Shown one piece after another: positions 9,243 to 17,448 of a DNA stretch of 64,000 bases. The DNA comes from Rheinheimera sp. SA_1 (lineage in GTDB: Bacteria > Pseudomonadota > Gammaproteobacteria > Enterobacterales > Alteromonadaceae): the NCBI RefSeq assembly GCF_001669775.1, contig NZ_LXWK01000015.1:310001-374000 (forward strand), given 5' to 3'. The notes beneath the pieces were generated by a model. It was not told where the DNA came from, ran no database searches, and saw nothing but the letters and a program-made list of their open reading frames with translations. The translations under genes and the position numbers were made by a program. Numbering within the stretch: position 1 is the first letter of the stretch; each line of letters starts with the position of its first letter.

Positions 9243-9968
9243 CTATAACTTACCGCGCAGATACAACCATAAATATTCCACCAGGTTCCATTGGCGTTTG
9301 ATTCTTGATGGTTGGTCGATTAGGCGATAAGCCCATTCCAAATTCAATTTGCACCAAAACTCCGGTGCTCTTTTTACATTGCCGGTAAACACATCATAAG
9401 TACCGCCAACCCCCATAAAATAGGCATGCGGCAGGCTTTGTTTGGCCAGGGCAATAAATTGCTCTTGCTTGGGTGATCCCATCGCGACGGTGACAATTTT
9501 GGCGCCACTTTGGACGACTTGTTCGATAAGCGCCGACGCATCTTTAAAATAGCCATCAACGGCACCGACGACCGGCACACCATTGGCTTCCAGTTTCTGT
9601 TTAGTTTGCGCCAACACTTCTGGTTTGGCACCAATTAAAAATACCGGTACATTTTTGCTGGCTGCCCGCGCCATAATCGCTTCCCAGGTTTCACAACCCG
9701 GTACCCGCTGCACCGCTTTTCCCAGTTTTTGCCGCATCACTTTCACCACACCCATGCCATCGGCATAACGCAGTTCGGCGTTGTTCAGCATTGTTTTGAT
9801 TGCCGGATCCTGGCGTGCTTTCATCACTTTTTCCGGATTTATCGCGACAGCAGCACCGGCAAATACAGTGCCATCGTCATGCACTATAAAATTGACCAGT
9901 TGTTGCATACTTTCGAATGCCATCACTTCGACACCGCCGACGTTGACCACTTCCGGTTGAAAAGACAT
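9243..9968 (-). CDS. wecG: WecG/TagA/CpsF family glycosyltransferase (ManNAcA transferase)
   Basis: 241 residues, the normal length for the family (GT26). The conserved features are seen in order: NAELRYADGMGVV near residue 65, VPVFLIGAKPEV, VGAVDGYF, VTVAMGSPKQEQFI, MGVGGTYDVFTG with RAPEFWCKLNLEWAYRL near the C-terminus. WecG transfers ManNAcA from UDP-ManNAcA onto undecaprenyl-PP-GlcNAc, giving lipid II of enterobacterial common antigen. Presence of wecC and wecA in the same locus supports this over a teichoic-acid TagA role. The basic C-terminal tail is the membrane-association segment of this family. It lies in the minus-strand operon between GT4 and GT2, with an ERIC-like element after it. 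Confidence 0.87.
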   Translation of the reverse strand: MSFQPEVVNVGGVEVMAFESMQQLVNFIVHDDGTVFAGAAVAINPEKVMKARQDPAIKTMLNNAELRYADGMGVVKVMRQKLGKAVQRVPGCETWEAIMARAASKNVPVFLIGAKPEVLAQTKQKLEANGVPVVGAVDGYFKDASALIEQVVQSGAKIVTVAMGSPKQEQFIALAKQSLPHAYFMGVGGTYDVFTGNVKRAPEFWCKLNLEWAYRLIDQPSRIKRQWNLVEYLWLYLRGKL

Positions 9969-10030
9969 AGTTTATTCCTGTTACAAATGACGACCACGAT
10001 TGAACGTAAAAGGCTCAACAGAGCTTGGTA

Positions 10031-11092
10031 TTATTCAACATCCAATAATGATTGATATAGACGTTGCAACTGGCCAGCCACCTGGCTGACCAGGTATTGT
10101 TCGGCGTTTTGTCGGCCCGCCAGCTGCAACTGTTGGTAATCTGCGGCTGGCATGGTTAATAGCAGCTGAATTGAATTTAGCAGCTGTTGCTGCAATTCCG
10201 TTTCATCCTGCTGTGACAAAATATATCCGGTGACGCCATGATTGATTTGCGCCTGCGAGCCATCGGTGGCTGTTGCAATCACCGGAGTGTAGCAGGCCAT
10301 CGCTTCGGTCATCACCAATCCAAAGGATTCATTGCGCGACAAGCTTAAAAAACAGCGGCTGTCTTGATAATAATACTGTAATTCTGCCGGGCTTTTTGGG
10401 CTGAATAATTGCAGCCCTGGATATTGCAAAGCGGCGGCAACAAGCTGCGGACGATAACTGCCCTGCCCAACCAGCGCAATTTTCAATGCCGGCGCAGCAG
10501 CGAACAGCGCCGGTAACAACGCTAATAGCCGGTCCATACCTTTGTTGTGATCCAGGCTGCCGACATACAACAGGTCGAATGTTTTTTCATCCCGGGATTT
10601 CAGCAGAGCCTTACCAAACACCGGGTGAATGCCGGCCGGTAACACGGTACTGGCAACCTGCTGATTAAAAAAGCGGGCTTTAAGCTGGGCGCTGGTAAAA
10701 ATCCAATAATCGACCGCTTTGGCGGCGAACTTATATAACGCCGATTCCGGCTGATATAAATAGATATCACTGCCATGACAAGTGACGACGATTTTAACTT
10801 TGGGATTTCGTAACCAGCGATACGTTAACGCCAGCCAAATGGTGGGATAAAAATAATGAACATGAATTAAGTCAAAGGTGGAGCGACTCAGCACGAAGCG
10901 ACCAAAAAACTGCAACCATAGCACCGGATATTTCAGCAAACGATTGACCAGCGAATCATTATGCCAACGCATATAAAAATAGGCTGGATTGAGATCTGCT
11001 AACGCATCAACCTGATTTTTGACAAACTGCCCCTGAAACGGCGCCGAAAGCTTTGGGCCCATGTTGGTTACAATCAGGATCTTCTTATTCAT
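10031..11092 (-). CDS. Family 4 glycosyltransferase
   Basis: 353 residues with GT-B layout. The N-terminal Rossmann domain begins with KKILIVTNMGP and carries LIHVHYFYPT and VVTCHGSD. The C-terminal domain has LLYVGSLDHNKGMDRLL and the retaining-transferase E-x7-E region in SLSRNESFGLVMTEAMA. It is the first gene of the minus-strand operon that continues through wecG, GT2, chain-length regulator, polymerase/ligase and flippase. It probably adds a later sugar of the repeat unit to the lipid carrier; donor and linkage are unknown. Start ATG at 11092. Confidence 0.85.
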   Translation of the reverse strand: MNKKILIVTNMGPKLSAPFQGQFVKNQVDALADLNPAYFYMRWHNDSLVNRLLKYPVLWLQFFGRFVLSRSTFDLIHVHYFYPTIWLALTYRWLRNPKVKIVVTCHGSDIYLYQPESALYKFAAKAVDYWIFTSAQLKARFFNQQVASTVLPAGIHPVFGKALLKSRDEKTFDLLYVGSLDHNKGMDRLLALLPALFAAAPALKIALVGQGSYRPQLVAAALQYPGLQLFSPKSPAELQYYYQDSRCFLSLSRNESFGLVMTEAMACYTPVIATATDGSQAQINHGVTGYILSQQDETELQQQLLNSIQLLLTMPAADYQQLQLAGRQNAEQYLVSQVAGQLQRLYQSLLDVE

Positions 11093-11347
11093 ACCGGCAT
11101 CAATTAGAGCGTAATTTGCTGATCATACTGCGGAAGCTCTGTCGACAACAACTGCCACTCATACAAATGTCAGTCGTTATACTGCGAATTATCGCGTGCT
11201 TGCACCGAACGGGCAAAATTCAGGCAATCCACGTCCGGCTTTCGTCACAGCCGGATAGTAAGTCCGGATAACTTCACCTATAATCGGCGTTACAGAGGTC
11301 TTCAGACCTGCAATAACAACAAAAATCAATTCTTTAGCGGACTTTCT

Positions 11348-12427
11348 ATGCGCGAACACTTTGTGTTGTTTTCGACCACCTTCGTCCTCACCTTGCTTGC
11401 CATCTTTATTCTAATCCCACTGGCCCATAAAATTGGCCTGGTCGATAAGCCGCATGGCCGCAAACAACATGTCGGTTCTATTCCATTAATTGGTGGTATT
11501 TCAATTTTTAGTGGTGTGGCCGTGACCTTACTGATATTCGGCCTGCCACAAGACAACCACTGGTACTACTTACTTTGCGGTGGCAGCATCGTGCTGCTGG
11601 GCGTGTTTGATGATTTCCTCGATTTAAGTGTAAAACTACGGTTGTGCGCGCAACTGGTTATTGGCGCGGTGATGATTTACGGCCTGCAACTGTACCTTGC
11701 CAATCTTGGCGATTTAGTTGGCCTTGGCGATGTCAAACTCGGTTATATCGGTATTCCACTGACGCTGATTGCGGTGATTGCTGCTATTAACGCTTTTAAT
11801 ATGATCGACGGTATCGACGGCCTGGCCGGGATGCTGAGCGGCGTCAGCTTTGTCTCGCTGACGTTGATGATGGGCATTGGCGGTCAACTGGAACATGCGT
11901 TACTGCCAATGGTGCTGGTGTTTGCACTGATCCCCTACCTGCTGTTTAACCTGGATTTGATTGGCAAAGGGAAAGGCAAAATCTTTATGGGTGATGCTGG
12001 CAGTATGCTGATTGGCCTGTCAGTGATTTGGCTGCTGATCATTGGTAGTCAAAGCAGCACCGCCAGTTTCCGCCCCGTGACCGCACTGTGGGTGATCGCC
12101 GTGCCGCTGATGGATATGGTGGCGATTATGATCCGCCGCATGCGTAAAGGTCAGTCGCCTTTTATGGCCGACCGCGAGCACTTACATCATATTTTCCTGC
12201 GCCTGGGTTTAACTTCACGCCAGTCACTGGTGTTGATTACCAGCCTGGCCAGTATGCTGGCAACGATCGGCATTGTCGGCGAATACCTGATGGTGCCGGA
12301 CCTGGTGATGCTATTGCTGTTTTTATTGATGTTCAGTCTTTATTCACTGTCACTGCAATATATCTGGCGTATCACTCGTTTCATAAAACGCTACAAAGCG
12401 AAAAATCGTGCTAAAAACCATTCATAA
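11348..12427 (+). CDS. wecA: Undecaprenyl-phosphate GlcNAc-1-phosphate transferase WecA
   Basis: Starts glycan assembly by moving GlcNAc-1-P from UDP-GlcNAc to undecaprenyl phosphate. 359 residues and about eleven membrane segments, as in E. coli WecA (367). Diagnostic cytoplasmic motifs are present: VFDDFLD (Asp88, Asp89), NAFNMIDGIDGLAG (Asp154, Asp157) and the substrate-recognition REHLHH (His278, His280, His281). GKGKIFMGDAGS is also as expected. The gene is divergent from the GT4 gene and heads a plus-strand operon; the following flippase gene overlaps its end by 20 bases. A small hairpin (AGGTC-TTCA-GACCT, 11296-11309) lies in the leader. Confidence 0.92.
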   Translation: MREHFVLFSTTFVLTLLAIFILIPLAHKIGLVDKPHGRKQHVGSIPLIGGISIFSGVAVTLLIFGLPQDNHWYYLLCGGSIVLLGVFDDFLDLSVKLRLCAQLVIGAVMIYGLQLYLANLGDLVGLGDVKLGYIGIPLTLIAVIAAINAFNMIDGIDGLAGMLSGVSFVSLTLMMGIGGQLEHALLPMVLVFALIPYLLFNLDLIGKGKGKIFMGDAGSMLIGLSVIWLLIIGSQSSTASFRPVTALWVIAVPLMDMVAIMIRRMRKGQSPFMADREHLHHIFLRLGLTSRQSLVLITSLASMLATIGIVGEYLMVPDLVMLLLFLLMFSLYSLSLQYIWRITRFIKRYKAKNRAKNHS

Positions 12428-13724
12428 ACTGCTGCAAGCGCGCGCCATCATTATGTTGATGGAGCGTTTTTTCCGCTTAGGTGCCGGTGCTATTGCAACC
12501 TTTATGGTGGCCCGGATGCTCGGTGCTGAAGCACTGGGTACCTATGGTGTAGTGATGGTTTGGGCAGCGTTTTTAGCACCACTCTCCAGCATGGGTCTTA
12601 ATAATCTGGTGCAGAAAATGGCCAGTGCGCAGACAAGTCCGGAACAAGCCCGGGTCTACCTGCAAACTGCCTTATGGCTCAGGTTATTAGCTGGGCTCGT
12701 GTTTGGTTTGTTGATGATTCTAGGTTTTGCCCTGTTCTACCCGCATTATTTCAAAACCGGCCCCTGGCAAATTAGCAGCTTGTTTATCCTGCAAGCATTC
12801 AGTGCCATGATGCTCTGCGAATATGAACAAAATTATCGTGGTCATTTTCGCGCCGTAGCCTTGTCAAAAGTGGTTGTTTCCATTTTGACACTCAGCGCCC
12901 GGATCTTTGCTCTGCTGTACGGTGCCAGCATCGACATGCTGTTTCTGGTGGTCGGCATTGAATTATTCCTGACCGGTGCGGTGCAATATTACTGGTACCG
13001 CCGCTATGCGCCAAGCGAACCAGGTCTGCAATGGCGATGGTTAGAATGGTCGGCCGCCAAAGCGATGCTACAACGCTCGAGCTGGTTGTGGTTGTCGGCT
13101 ATTGTGTCGGTGATTTACCTGAAAATCGATACCATTATGATTGAACAGATGATTGGTATTGCCGCGACCGGTCAATATACTGCGGTTGCGCGATTATCAG
13201 AGCTTTGGTACGTGATCCCGGTGACGTTGGCGGCTCGTTATTATCCAGATCTGCTCAAAGCCTATAACAACAACTGGGACAGTTATTTATTAATCCTGAA
13301 AAAACGTAGTATCCAGTTTTTTGCATTGGCGGTGGTGATTGCCATCGCCATGACGCTGACCGCCAAGTGGATCATGTTGCTGGCCTACGGTGAGAAGTTT
13401 GTGGAATCGGCCACCGTACTGCAAATCCACGTTTGGGCCGGTTGTTTTATTTTTGTGCGGGCGCTGATTAGCCAGCATCTGATCATTACCGGCAATGAAC
13501 CCTTAAGTTTATTAAGCCACGGTGTAGGTGCCATTTTGAATGTGCTGCTGAATATGTGGCTTATTCCAATTTACGGCATCGAAGGTGCCGCCTGGGCGAC
13601 GCTGATTTCCTATGCTTATGCCTCGTTTTTCTTTTTATTGTTTGCCAAAAGTACCAGGCAGCATTTGTGGCAGCTTTGCAAAGTCAAAGCCAAGCCCAAA
13701 GTGCCTGCAGTGACTCCGGAGTAA
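12408..13724 (+). CDS. Second oligosaccharide flippase (Wzx/MOP family)
   Basis: 438 residues with about fourteen hydrophobic segments. The N-terminal sequence (MERFFRLGAGAIATFMVARMLG) and the mid-protein helix ISVIYLKIDTIMIEQMIG, split here, are typical of polysaccharide MOP flippases, including the charged residues in the first helix. It starts inside the 3' end of wecA, so the two are translationally coupled. The locus thus holds two flippases of different sequence. One may serve an ECA-like lipid-linked unit and the other a distinct repeat unit, but this cannot be decided here. Start ATG or TTG choices nearby: the ATG at 12456 (MLMERFF) is a possible alternative that would remove the overlap. 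Confidence 0.78.
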   Translation: MLKTIHKLLQARAIIMLMERFFRLGAGAIATFMVARMLGAEALGTYGVVMVWAAFLAPLSSMGLNNLVQKMASAQTSPEQARVYLQTALWLRLLAGLVFGLLMILGFALFYPHYFKTGPWQISSLFILQAFSAMMLCEYEQNYRGHFRAVALSKVVVSILTLSARIFALLYGASIDMLFLVVGIELFLTGAVQYYWYRRYAPSEPGLQWRWLEWSAAKAMLQRSSWLWLSAIVSVIYLKIDTIMIEQMIGIAATGQYTAVARLSELWYVIPVTLAARYYPDLLKAYNNNWDSYLLILKKRSIQFFALAVVIAIAMTLTAKWIMLLAYGEKFVESATVLQIHVWAGCFIFVRALISQHLIITGNEPLSLLSHGVGAILNVLLNMWLIPIYGIEGAAWATLISYAYASFFFLLFAKSTRQHLWQLCKVKAKPKVPAVTPE

Positions 13725-13733
13725 GAATTTGTG

Positions 13734-14792
13734 ATGAAGAAGCTAATACATCGTTTGTACGCCCGACTGGATTTGATGTTGCTGCCGCTGGCTGCTCGTA
13801 ACCGTAAATTCGCCGGCGTGTATTACGCATTTTTCAACCCGCATTTTCGCCGCGAAATGCATGCCACCGCCGCCGGTCGCCAGCACTACCGTTTACACGA
13901 AGAAAGCTCGACCATCGCCACGGTGATTATCCGCCGCAATATCCACCGGCTGGAAAAAGGTTTAAGTATGGTGCCGCGTAAAAGCTTGTTTGCGCTGGAC
14001 TATATCGACGAAACCTTAACCGCCCTTGGTAACTTGTTGCAGGACGACAAGCCTGATCTGATCCTGCTGAAATACGCCCACGATGTGTTGGAAAGTTATT
14101 TTGCTGTGACCCAGTGGCCGGAAACAGCCAGCCAACCTGGGTTATATCAGCAATTAAGCCTGCAGATTAAACCGAAATTGGCTGCTCAGCTGGCAACGAG
14201 TTGCCAGCAACAGCGGTTAGCCGCACCAGCGCCATACCAGACCCGTCCACGGGCAGCCATTTCTTATGACGAATTTTTAGTCCTTTGTCAGCAGCGTTGT
14301 TCGGTGCGGACTTTCTTGCCAAAACCGGTGCCTAAAGAAGTACTGGCGCAAGCGGTCGCTGCTGCCAGCCAGGCGCCGAGTGCCTGTAACCGCCAGCCAT
14401 TTCGATATGTGGCAGCGATGGAGCAACCCGTGCTGAACAAGCTGGCGAATTTGCCAATGGGCACCGCTGGTTATGCTGATGGTTTACCTTGTGTGCTGGC
14501 AGTGGTTGGTGATTTAAGTGCCTATCCGTTTGAACGCGACCGCCATGTGATTTACATTGATGCCAGCCTTGCCAATATGCAATTGATGCTGGCTTTGGAA
14601 ACTTTAGGCTTGGCTTCGTGCTCTATTAACTGGCCGGACATTGAAAACTACGAAATTAAAATTGCCAAGTTGCTGAAACTGCAGCCTTTTGAACGAGTGG
14701 TAATGCTCATCGCGGTCGGATATCCGGACCCGGATGCGCTAATTCCACATTCTGAAAAGAAATCTCCTGATGGATTACTCAGTTATGTCTGA
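13734..14792 (+). CDS. Nitroreductase-family protein in the polysaccharide cluster
   Basis: About 352 residues. The N-terminal ~180 residues are an extension without a family signature (basic, LHEESSTIATVIIRRNIHRLEKGLSM in two parts). The C-terminal half is a flavin nitroreductase-type fold: SVRTFLPKPV with the FMN-phosphate Arg, AAASQAPSACNRQPFRYV, and ASLANMQLMLALETLGLASC, which matches the conserved second FMN region. The start could be GTG 13731 or ATG 13734; GGAG sits 9-12 bases upstream. It lies between a flippase and a pyruvyltransferase gene with almost no spacing, so it should act with them. A redox step on a sugar or carrier is conceivable but not shown by the sequence. Confidence 0.75.
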   Translation: MKKLIHRLYARLDLMLLPLAARNRKFAGVYYAFFNPHFRREMHATAAGRQHYRLHEESSTIATVIIRRNIHRLEKGLSMVPRKSLFALDYIDETLTALGNLLQDDKPDLILLKYAHDVLESYFAVTQWPETASQPGLYQQLSLQIKPKLAAQLATSCQQQRLAAPAPYQTRPRAAISYDEFLVLCQQRCSVRTFLPKPVPKEVLAQAVAAASQAPSACNRQPFRYVAAMEQPVLNKLANLPMGTAGYADGLPCVLAVVGDLSAYPFERDRHVIYIDASLANMQLMLALETLGLASCSINWPDIENYEIKIAKLLKLQPFERVVMLIAVGYPDPDALIPHSEKKSPDGLLSYV

Positions 14793-15951
14793 TGCAAAAA
14801 CATTAAAAATTGAAGTCAAAGGCGTGCAATTTCGTAATAAAGGCGCTTATCTGATGCTGCTGGGTTGCTTGCAGGGTTTACAGCAATTAGGCCGGCCATT
14901 TGAGCTGGTGTTATCGCCTGGCCCAAACCTGCCCTATCGCGAACGCGCGCAGCTTGGCGCCTGGCAAAAATTGTCGTTCCGGCGTAAAAGCATCGATTTA
15001 ACGCCGTGGTTTGGCAAGTTGCCAGCGGCTATCCGCAATACCTTTGCCCGTTATGGCATTGTGACCGAGCGTGATGTGGATGTGATTTTAGAAGCCTCTG
15101 GTTTTGCCTATGGCGATCAGTGGCCACTGCAATTTTTGCAAAATACCGCCCGTGAAGTGAAACGCTTTGGTGAAGCTGGCAAGCCTTTTATCTTTATGCC
15201 ACAAGCCTTTGGACCATTTCAGTCGGCAGAAAGCAAAGCAGCAATGCGCGATATCATTACTCATGCCCGACTGGTGTTTGTGCGCGACCCGGTGTCGTTA
15301 GAGCATGTGAAATCCTGTATTGATGTGCTGCCGGACTCAGTGGTGTTAACTCCAGATTTTACCGTGGGCCTCAAAGGCAATACAGCTGCGGAGCTGCCTG
15401 CCATCGATGGCCCGTTTGCTGCGCTGATCCCCAACAATAAAGTCATCTCAAAATTTAACCACGCTAATGCCGAAGCCCAGCGCACCCGCTATGTGGAAGC
15501 TTTTGCCGCAGCGGCTAATCAGCTGACTGAGCTTGGTATGCAAGTGGTGTTGGTGAATCACGAAGGCAAAGAAGATGATTTGCTCTGCAAAGAGATCGCC
15601 CTGCTGGCGCCATGCCAAATCATTGCTATTGAAGATCCACTCGCAGTAAAAGCCTTTATTGGTAAAGCCGAACTAGCGGTCAGCTCACGTTTTCACGGCG
15701 CTATTAATGCGCTAAGCCAGGGTGTGCCTTGTATCGCCACCAGCTGGAGCCACAAATATCACGCGATGATGACCGACTTTGGCATGGCTGATTATTGTAT
15801 CGAGCAGTTATCCGCTTTAACCTTGACACAGAAAATCTCTGAGCTGATGGCGAATAAAGCACAAATTCAACCGGTACTGGCCGAAAACTCAGCTGCGCTG
15901 AAAGCGAAAAATCAGCTGATGTGGCAGAAGCTTTGGGCTGAACTGAAGTAG
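14785..15951 (+). CDS. Polysaccharide pyruvyl transferase family protein
   Basis: About 388 residues (or 393 from the ATG at 14770). The family transfers pyruvate from PEP to sugars of exopolysaccharides as ketals, or has related roles. Seen are the N-terminal RNKGAYLMLLGCLQGL, IFMPQAFGPF, VRDPVSLEHV, the C-terminal AVSSRFHGAINALSQGVPCIATSW (the conserved SxRxHG region, shown in part) and YHAMMTDFG. The 14785 ATG overlaps the TGA of the nitroreductase gene by eight bases. It ends the plus-strand polysaccharide operon, before a terminator. A pyruvate substituent would add negative charge to the glycan. Activity and acceptor are not evident. Confidence 0.83.
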   Translation: MSDAKTLKIEVKGVQFRNKGAYLMLLGCLQGLQQLGRPFELVLSPGPNLPYRERAQLGAWQKLSFRRKSIDLTPWFGKLPAAIRNTFARYGIVTERDVDVILEASGFAYGDQWPLQFLQNTAREVKRFGEAGKPFIFMPQAFGPFQSAESKAAMRDIITHARLVFVRDPVSLEHVKSCIDVLPDSVVLTPDFTVGLKGNTAAELPAIDGPFAALIPNNKVISKFNHANAEAQRTRYVEAFAAAANQLTELGMQVVLVNHEGKEDDLLCKEIALLAPCQIIAIEDPLAVKAFIGKAELAVSSRFHGAINALSQGVPCIATSWSHKYHAMMTDFGMADYCIEQLSALTLTQKISELMANKAQIQPVLAENSAALKAKNQLMWQKLWAELK

Positions 15952-16008
15952 TTTTGCTTGTTTTATGCGTGAATTGGGCTTTGTCTGGTTCATTGAATTG
16001 CATGAAGG

Positions 16009-16042
16009 AAGTCGGCGACTTATGTTAGCCGACTTTTTTATT
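16009..16042 (+). terminator. Terminator after the pyruvyltransferase gene
   Basis: The stem AAGTCGGC/GCCGACTT encloses an 11-base loop and is followed by TTTTATTTTA. It closes the polysaccharide operon. Confidence 0.85.
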
Positions 16043-16120
16043 TTATGGCAAGCGATGTTGGTAAGCTTTTGATTCACTGAACCAAATACGGGTTTTGTGA
16101 ATTCTCCGGATATTGAAACC

Positions 16121-16150
16121 GTAGGTCGGATAAGCAAAGCGCCATCCGAC
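16121..16150. repeat. REP-like palindrome
   Basis: GTAGGTCGGAT followed by ATCCGAC around a short AAGCAAAGCGCC centre. This is the widespread gammaproteobacterial 'GTCGGAT...ATCCGAC' repetitive palindrome type. Only one clear copy is seen in the window. Confidence 0.6.
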
Positions 16151-16216
16151 ATTCCGCCGTTAAACATGTAATGCAATCCGCTCCGAAACTGCCTTTCGCA
16201 CGATGATCACCAAAAT

Positions 16217-16307
16217 GAACCAACCACAGGCAACTACGCCGTTCGCCCGTTCACGCCTCCGGCGCTCACTGTTGAATGCTCACTCTGTAGTTCCCGATGT
16301 TTGGTTC
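16217..16307. repeat. Long imperfect hairpin with 21-base arms
   Basis: Arm one (16217-16237, beginning GAACCAA, ending CAACTAC) is complementary to arm two (16287-16307, beginning GTAGTT, ending TTGGTTC) at 17 of 21 positions. The 49-base loop is GC-rich and contains an inner GCC/GGC stem and two direct GCTCACT copies. It could be a mobile-element remnant, an attC-like site or a structured RNA. None of these is established. Confidence 0.5.
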
Positions 16308-16425
16308 TTGTTGCGGCGCTATAACGCAGACTGGACGGACTGGAGGATTTGATTGAATAACAGACATCAAGACCTGTCGCCACAAAGCCCAAACATCATG
16401 TTTCCGGAACGAAGTTAAGCAACTT

Positions 16426-16761
16426 TTATAAAACGTTTACGAGTTGAACCATTTTTTTGATTTTTATCAAATCAAGTTCCCCGACCAGCTCAGGATTTGC
16501 CAAAGCGTAAATATAGTCTTCGATTTCTTCATAATTAAGATCGTCCCGGCATTCGATGAAATTGGCCCACATTTCGAGATCATCAGCCGAAATTTCATTT
16601 ACCAGAAACTTATTGAGCACGAGTGTTAAGTCCAATTTACTGACTTCGAGCAATTCAACATCGCTGTCGAACGGAAAACTCGCCAGTGCCACGTATGCAA
16701 GATCTCTATTTTCTCCAAATCTGACTATTTGCCTAAGGGCTTCAGTTCGGCTTATATGCAT
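16426..16761 (-). CDS. Hypothetical small acidic protein
   Basis: 111 residues, strongly acidic, no signal peptide or membrane segment, and mostly helical in appearance. The pattern of the C-terminal half (EISADDLEMWANFIECRDDL, then YIYALANPELVGEL) is one I have seen in small orphan or immunity-like proteins, but I cannot name a family. Base composition is more AT-rich than the surrounding core genes. It lies alone in a gene-poor stretch beside a long hairpin. No toxin partner is visible on either side. The ribosome site before the ATG at 16761 is weak. Confidence 0.55.
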   Translation of the reverse strand: MHISRTEALRQIVRFGENRDLAYVALASFPFDSDVELLEVSKLDLTLVLNKFLVNEISADDLEMWANFIECRDDLNYEEIEDYIYALANPELVGELDLIKIKKMVQLVNVL

Positions 16762-16868
16762 ACTTCAAGACGCCTCGCATATATGCTCAAAATTTCGAGC
16801 AGCGCAAAGGAGACTCTGGCGACCAAACAAATAAGCAACAGGCAATCAATGGCTCCCACATTTTTTGT

Positions 16869-17111
16869 TCAACGAAACGCGATACAAAATAATATTCCAT
16901 TGAAAATAATTGCACCGACGAATGCCCACTTTAATCGTTCGTCAAAGCTCAGTTGTTTTGACATGCACTGTTCATGGTAGTGATTCATTGCGCTTCGTCC
17001 TTTGAACACTAAAAGAACAACCATTACAGACCATACCCACACAGTTAATGCAATTGCGGCAAACATGTTCGGTATAAACATCAATATTTTAAGCAGCTTA
17101 CTCACCAACAT
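16869..17111 (-). CDS. Hypothetical small membrane protein
   Basis: 80 residues with two hydrophobic segments (about residues 8-36 and 63-78) separated by a charged loop containing NHYHEQCMSKQLSFDERLKW. No family recognised. It is in the same AT-rich orphan stretch as the 16426-16761 gene and on the same strand, about 107 bases upstream of it, so the two could be cotranscribed. Start ATG at 17111, with AAGGGAGTCG a few bases upstream as a good ribosome site, which supports it being a real gene. Confidence 0.5.
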   Translation of the reverse strand: MLVSKLLKILMFIPNMFAAIALTVWVWSVMVVLLVFKGRSAMNHYHEQCMSKQLSFDERLKWAFVGAIIFNGILFCIAFR

Positions 17112-17448
17112 CGACTCCCTTTTGAATTCCCAAACGCGAGAACTTGAGTATTTTTATACAGCTAAGAACTCGTAAGTTGCTGCCGTCTTTCAAGAAAGTG
17201 AATATCTCAAACTAGCCGCTTGTGGAACCAACTTCAACAATATGAAAAATTAAGTTTTTATTCAAGGGACAAGAAGGCAGGTTTTAAGCCCGCAAGAATC
17301 GGAAAAATAGTGCATTGTTGATAGCCCGCGAATTTCAATTCAACAAAAAAATAAAAAAACCCGGCATCAAGCCAAGTTCTTTAAATCCAACAAATCAACC
17401 TTTGCCGGCAAGCATCTACAGCTTTCAGGCAAAACCCAAAGCAACCAA
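17112..17448. other. Gene-free AT-rich stretch of 337 bases
   Basis: No coding frame of substance. The only element seen is the terminator-like stem at 17345-17377, downstream of uppP on the minus strand. The rest has no recognised feature. Confidence 0.6.
17345..17377 (-). terminator. Probable terminator downstream of uppP
   Basis: Read on the minus strand: stem ACTTGGC/GCCGGGT (two G-T pairs), loop TTGAT, then T7 and a further T-rich run. It is about 70 bases past the uppP stop. Confidence 0.6.

Larger units (their letters stand above)
15952..16425. other. Gene-free stretch of 474 bases with a terminator, a REP-like palindrome and a long hairpin
   Basis: No convincing coding frame is visible. 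The stretch holds the operon terminator, a short REP-like palindrome (16121-16150) and a long imperfect hairpin (16217-16307). The last 100 bases before the next gene look featureless. Confidence 0.7.

Noticed and set aside
3300-11347. JUMPstart/ops element for the polysaccharide locus
   Set aside because: No GGCGGTAGC-type ops core seen in the intergenic regions.
16217-16307. attC site of an integron
   Set aside because: No integrase, no convincing R and L boxes, and genes around it do not form a cassette pattern; kept only as a hairpin.
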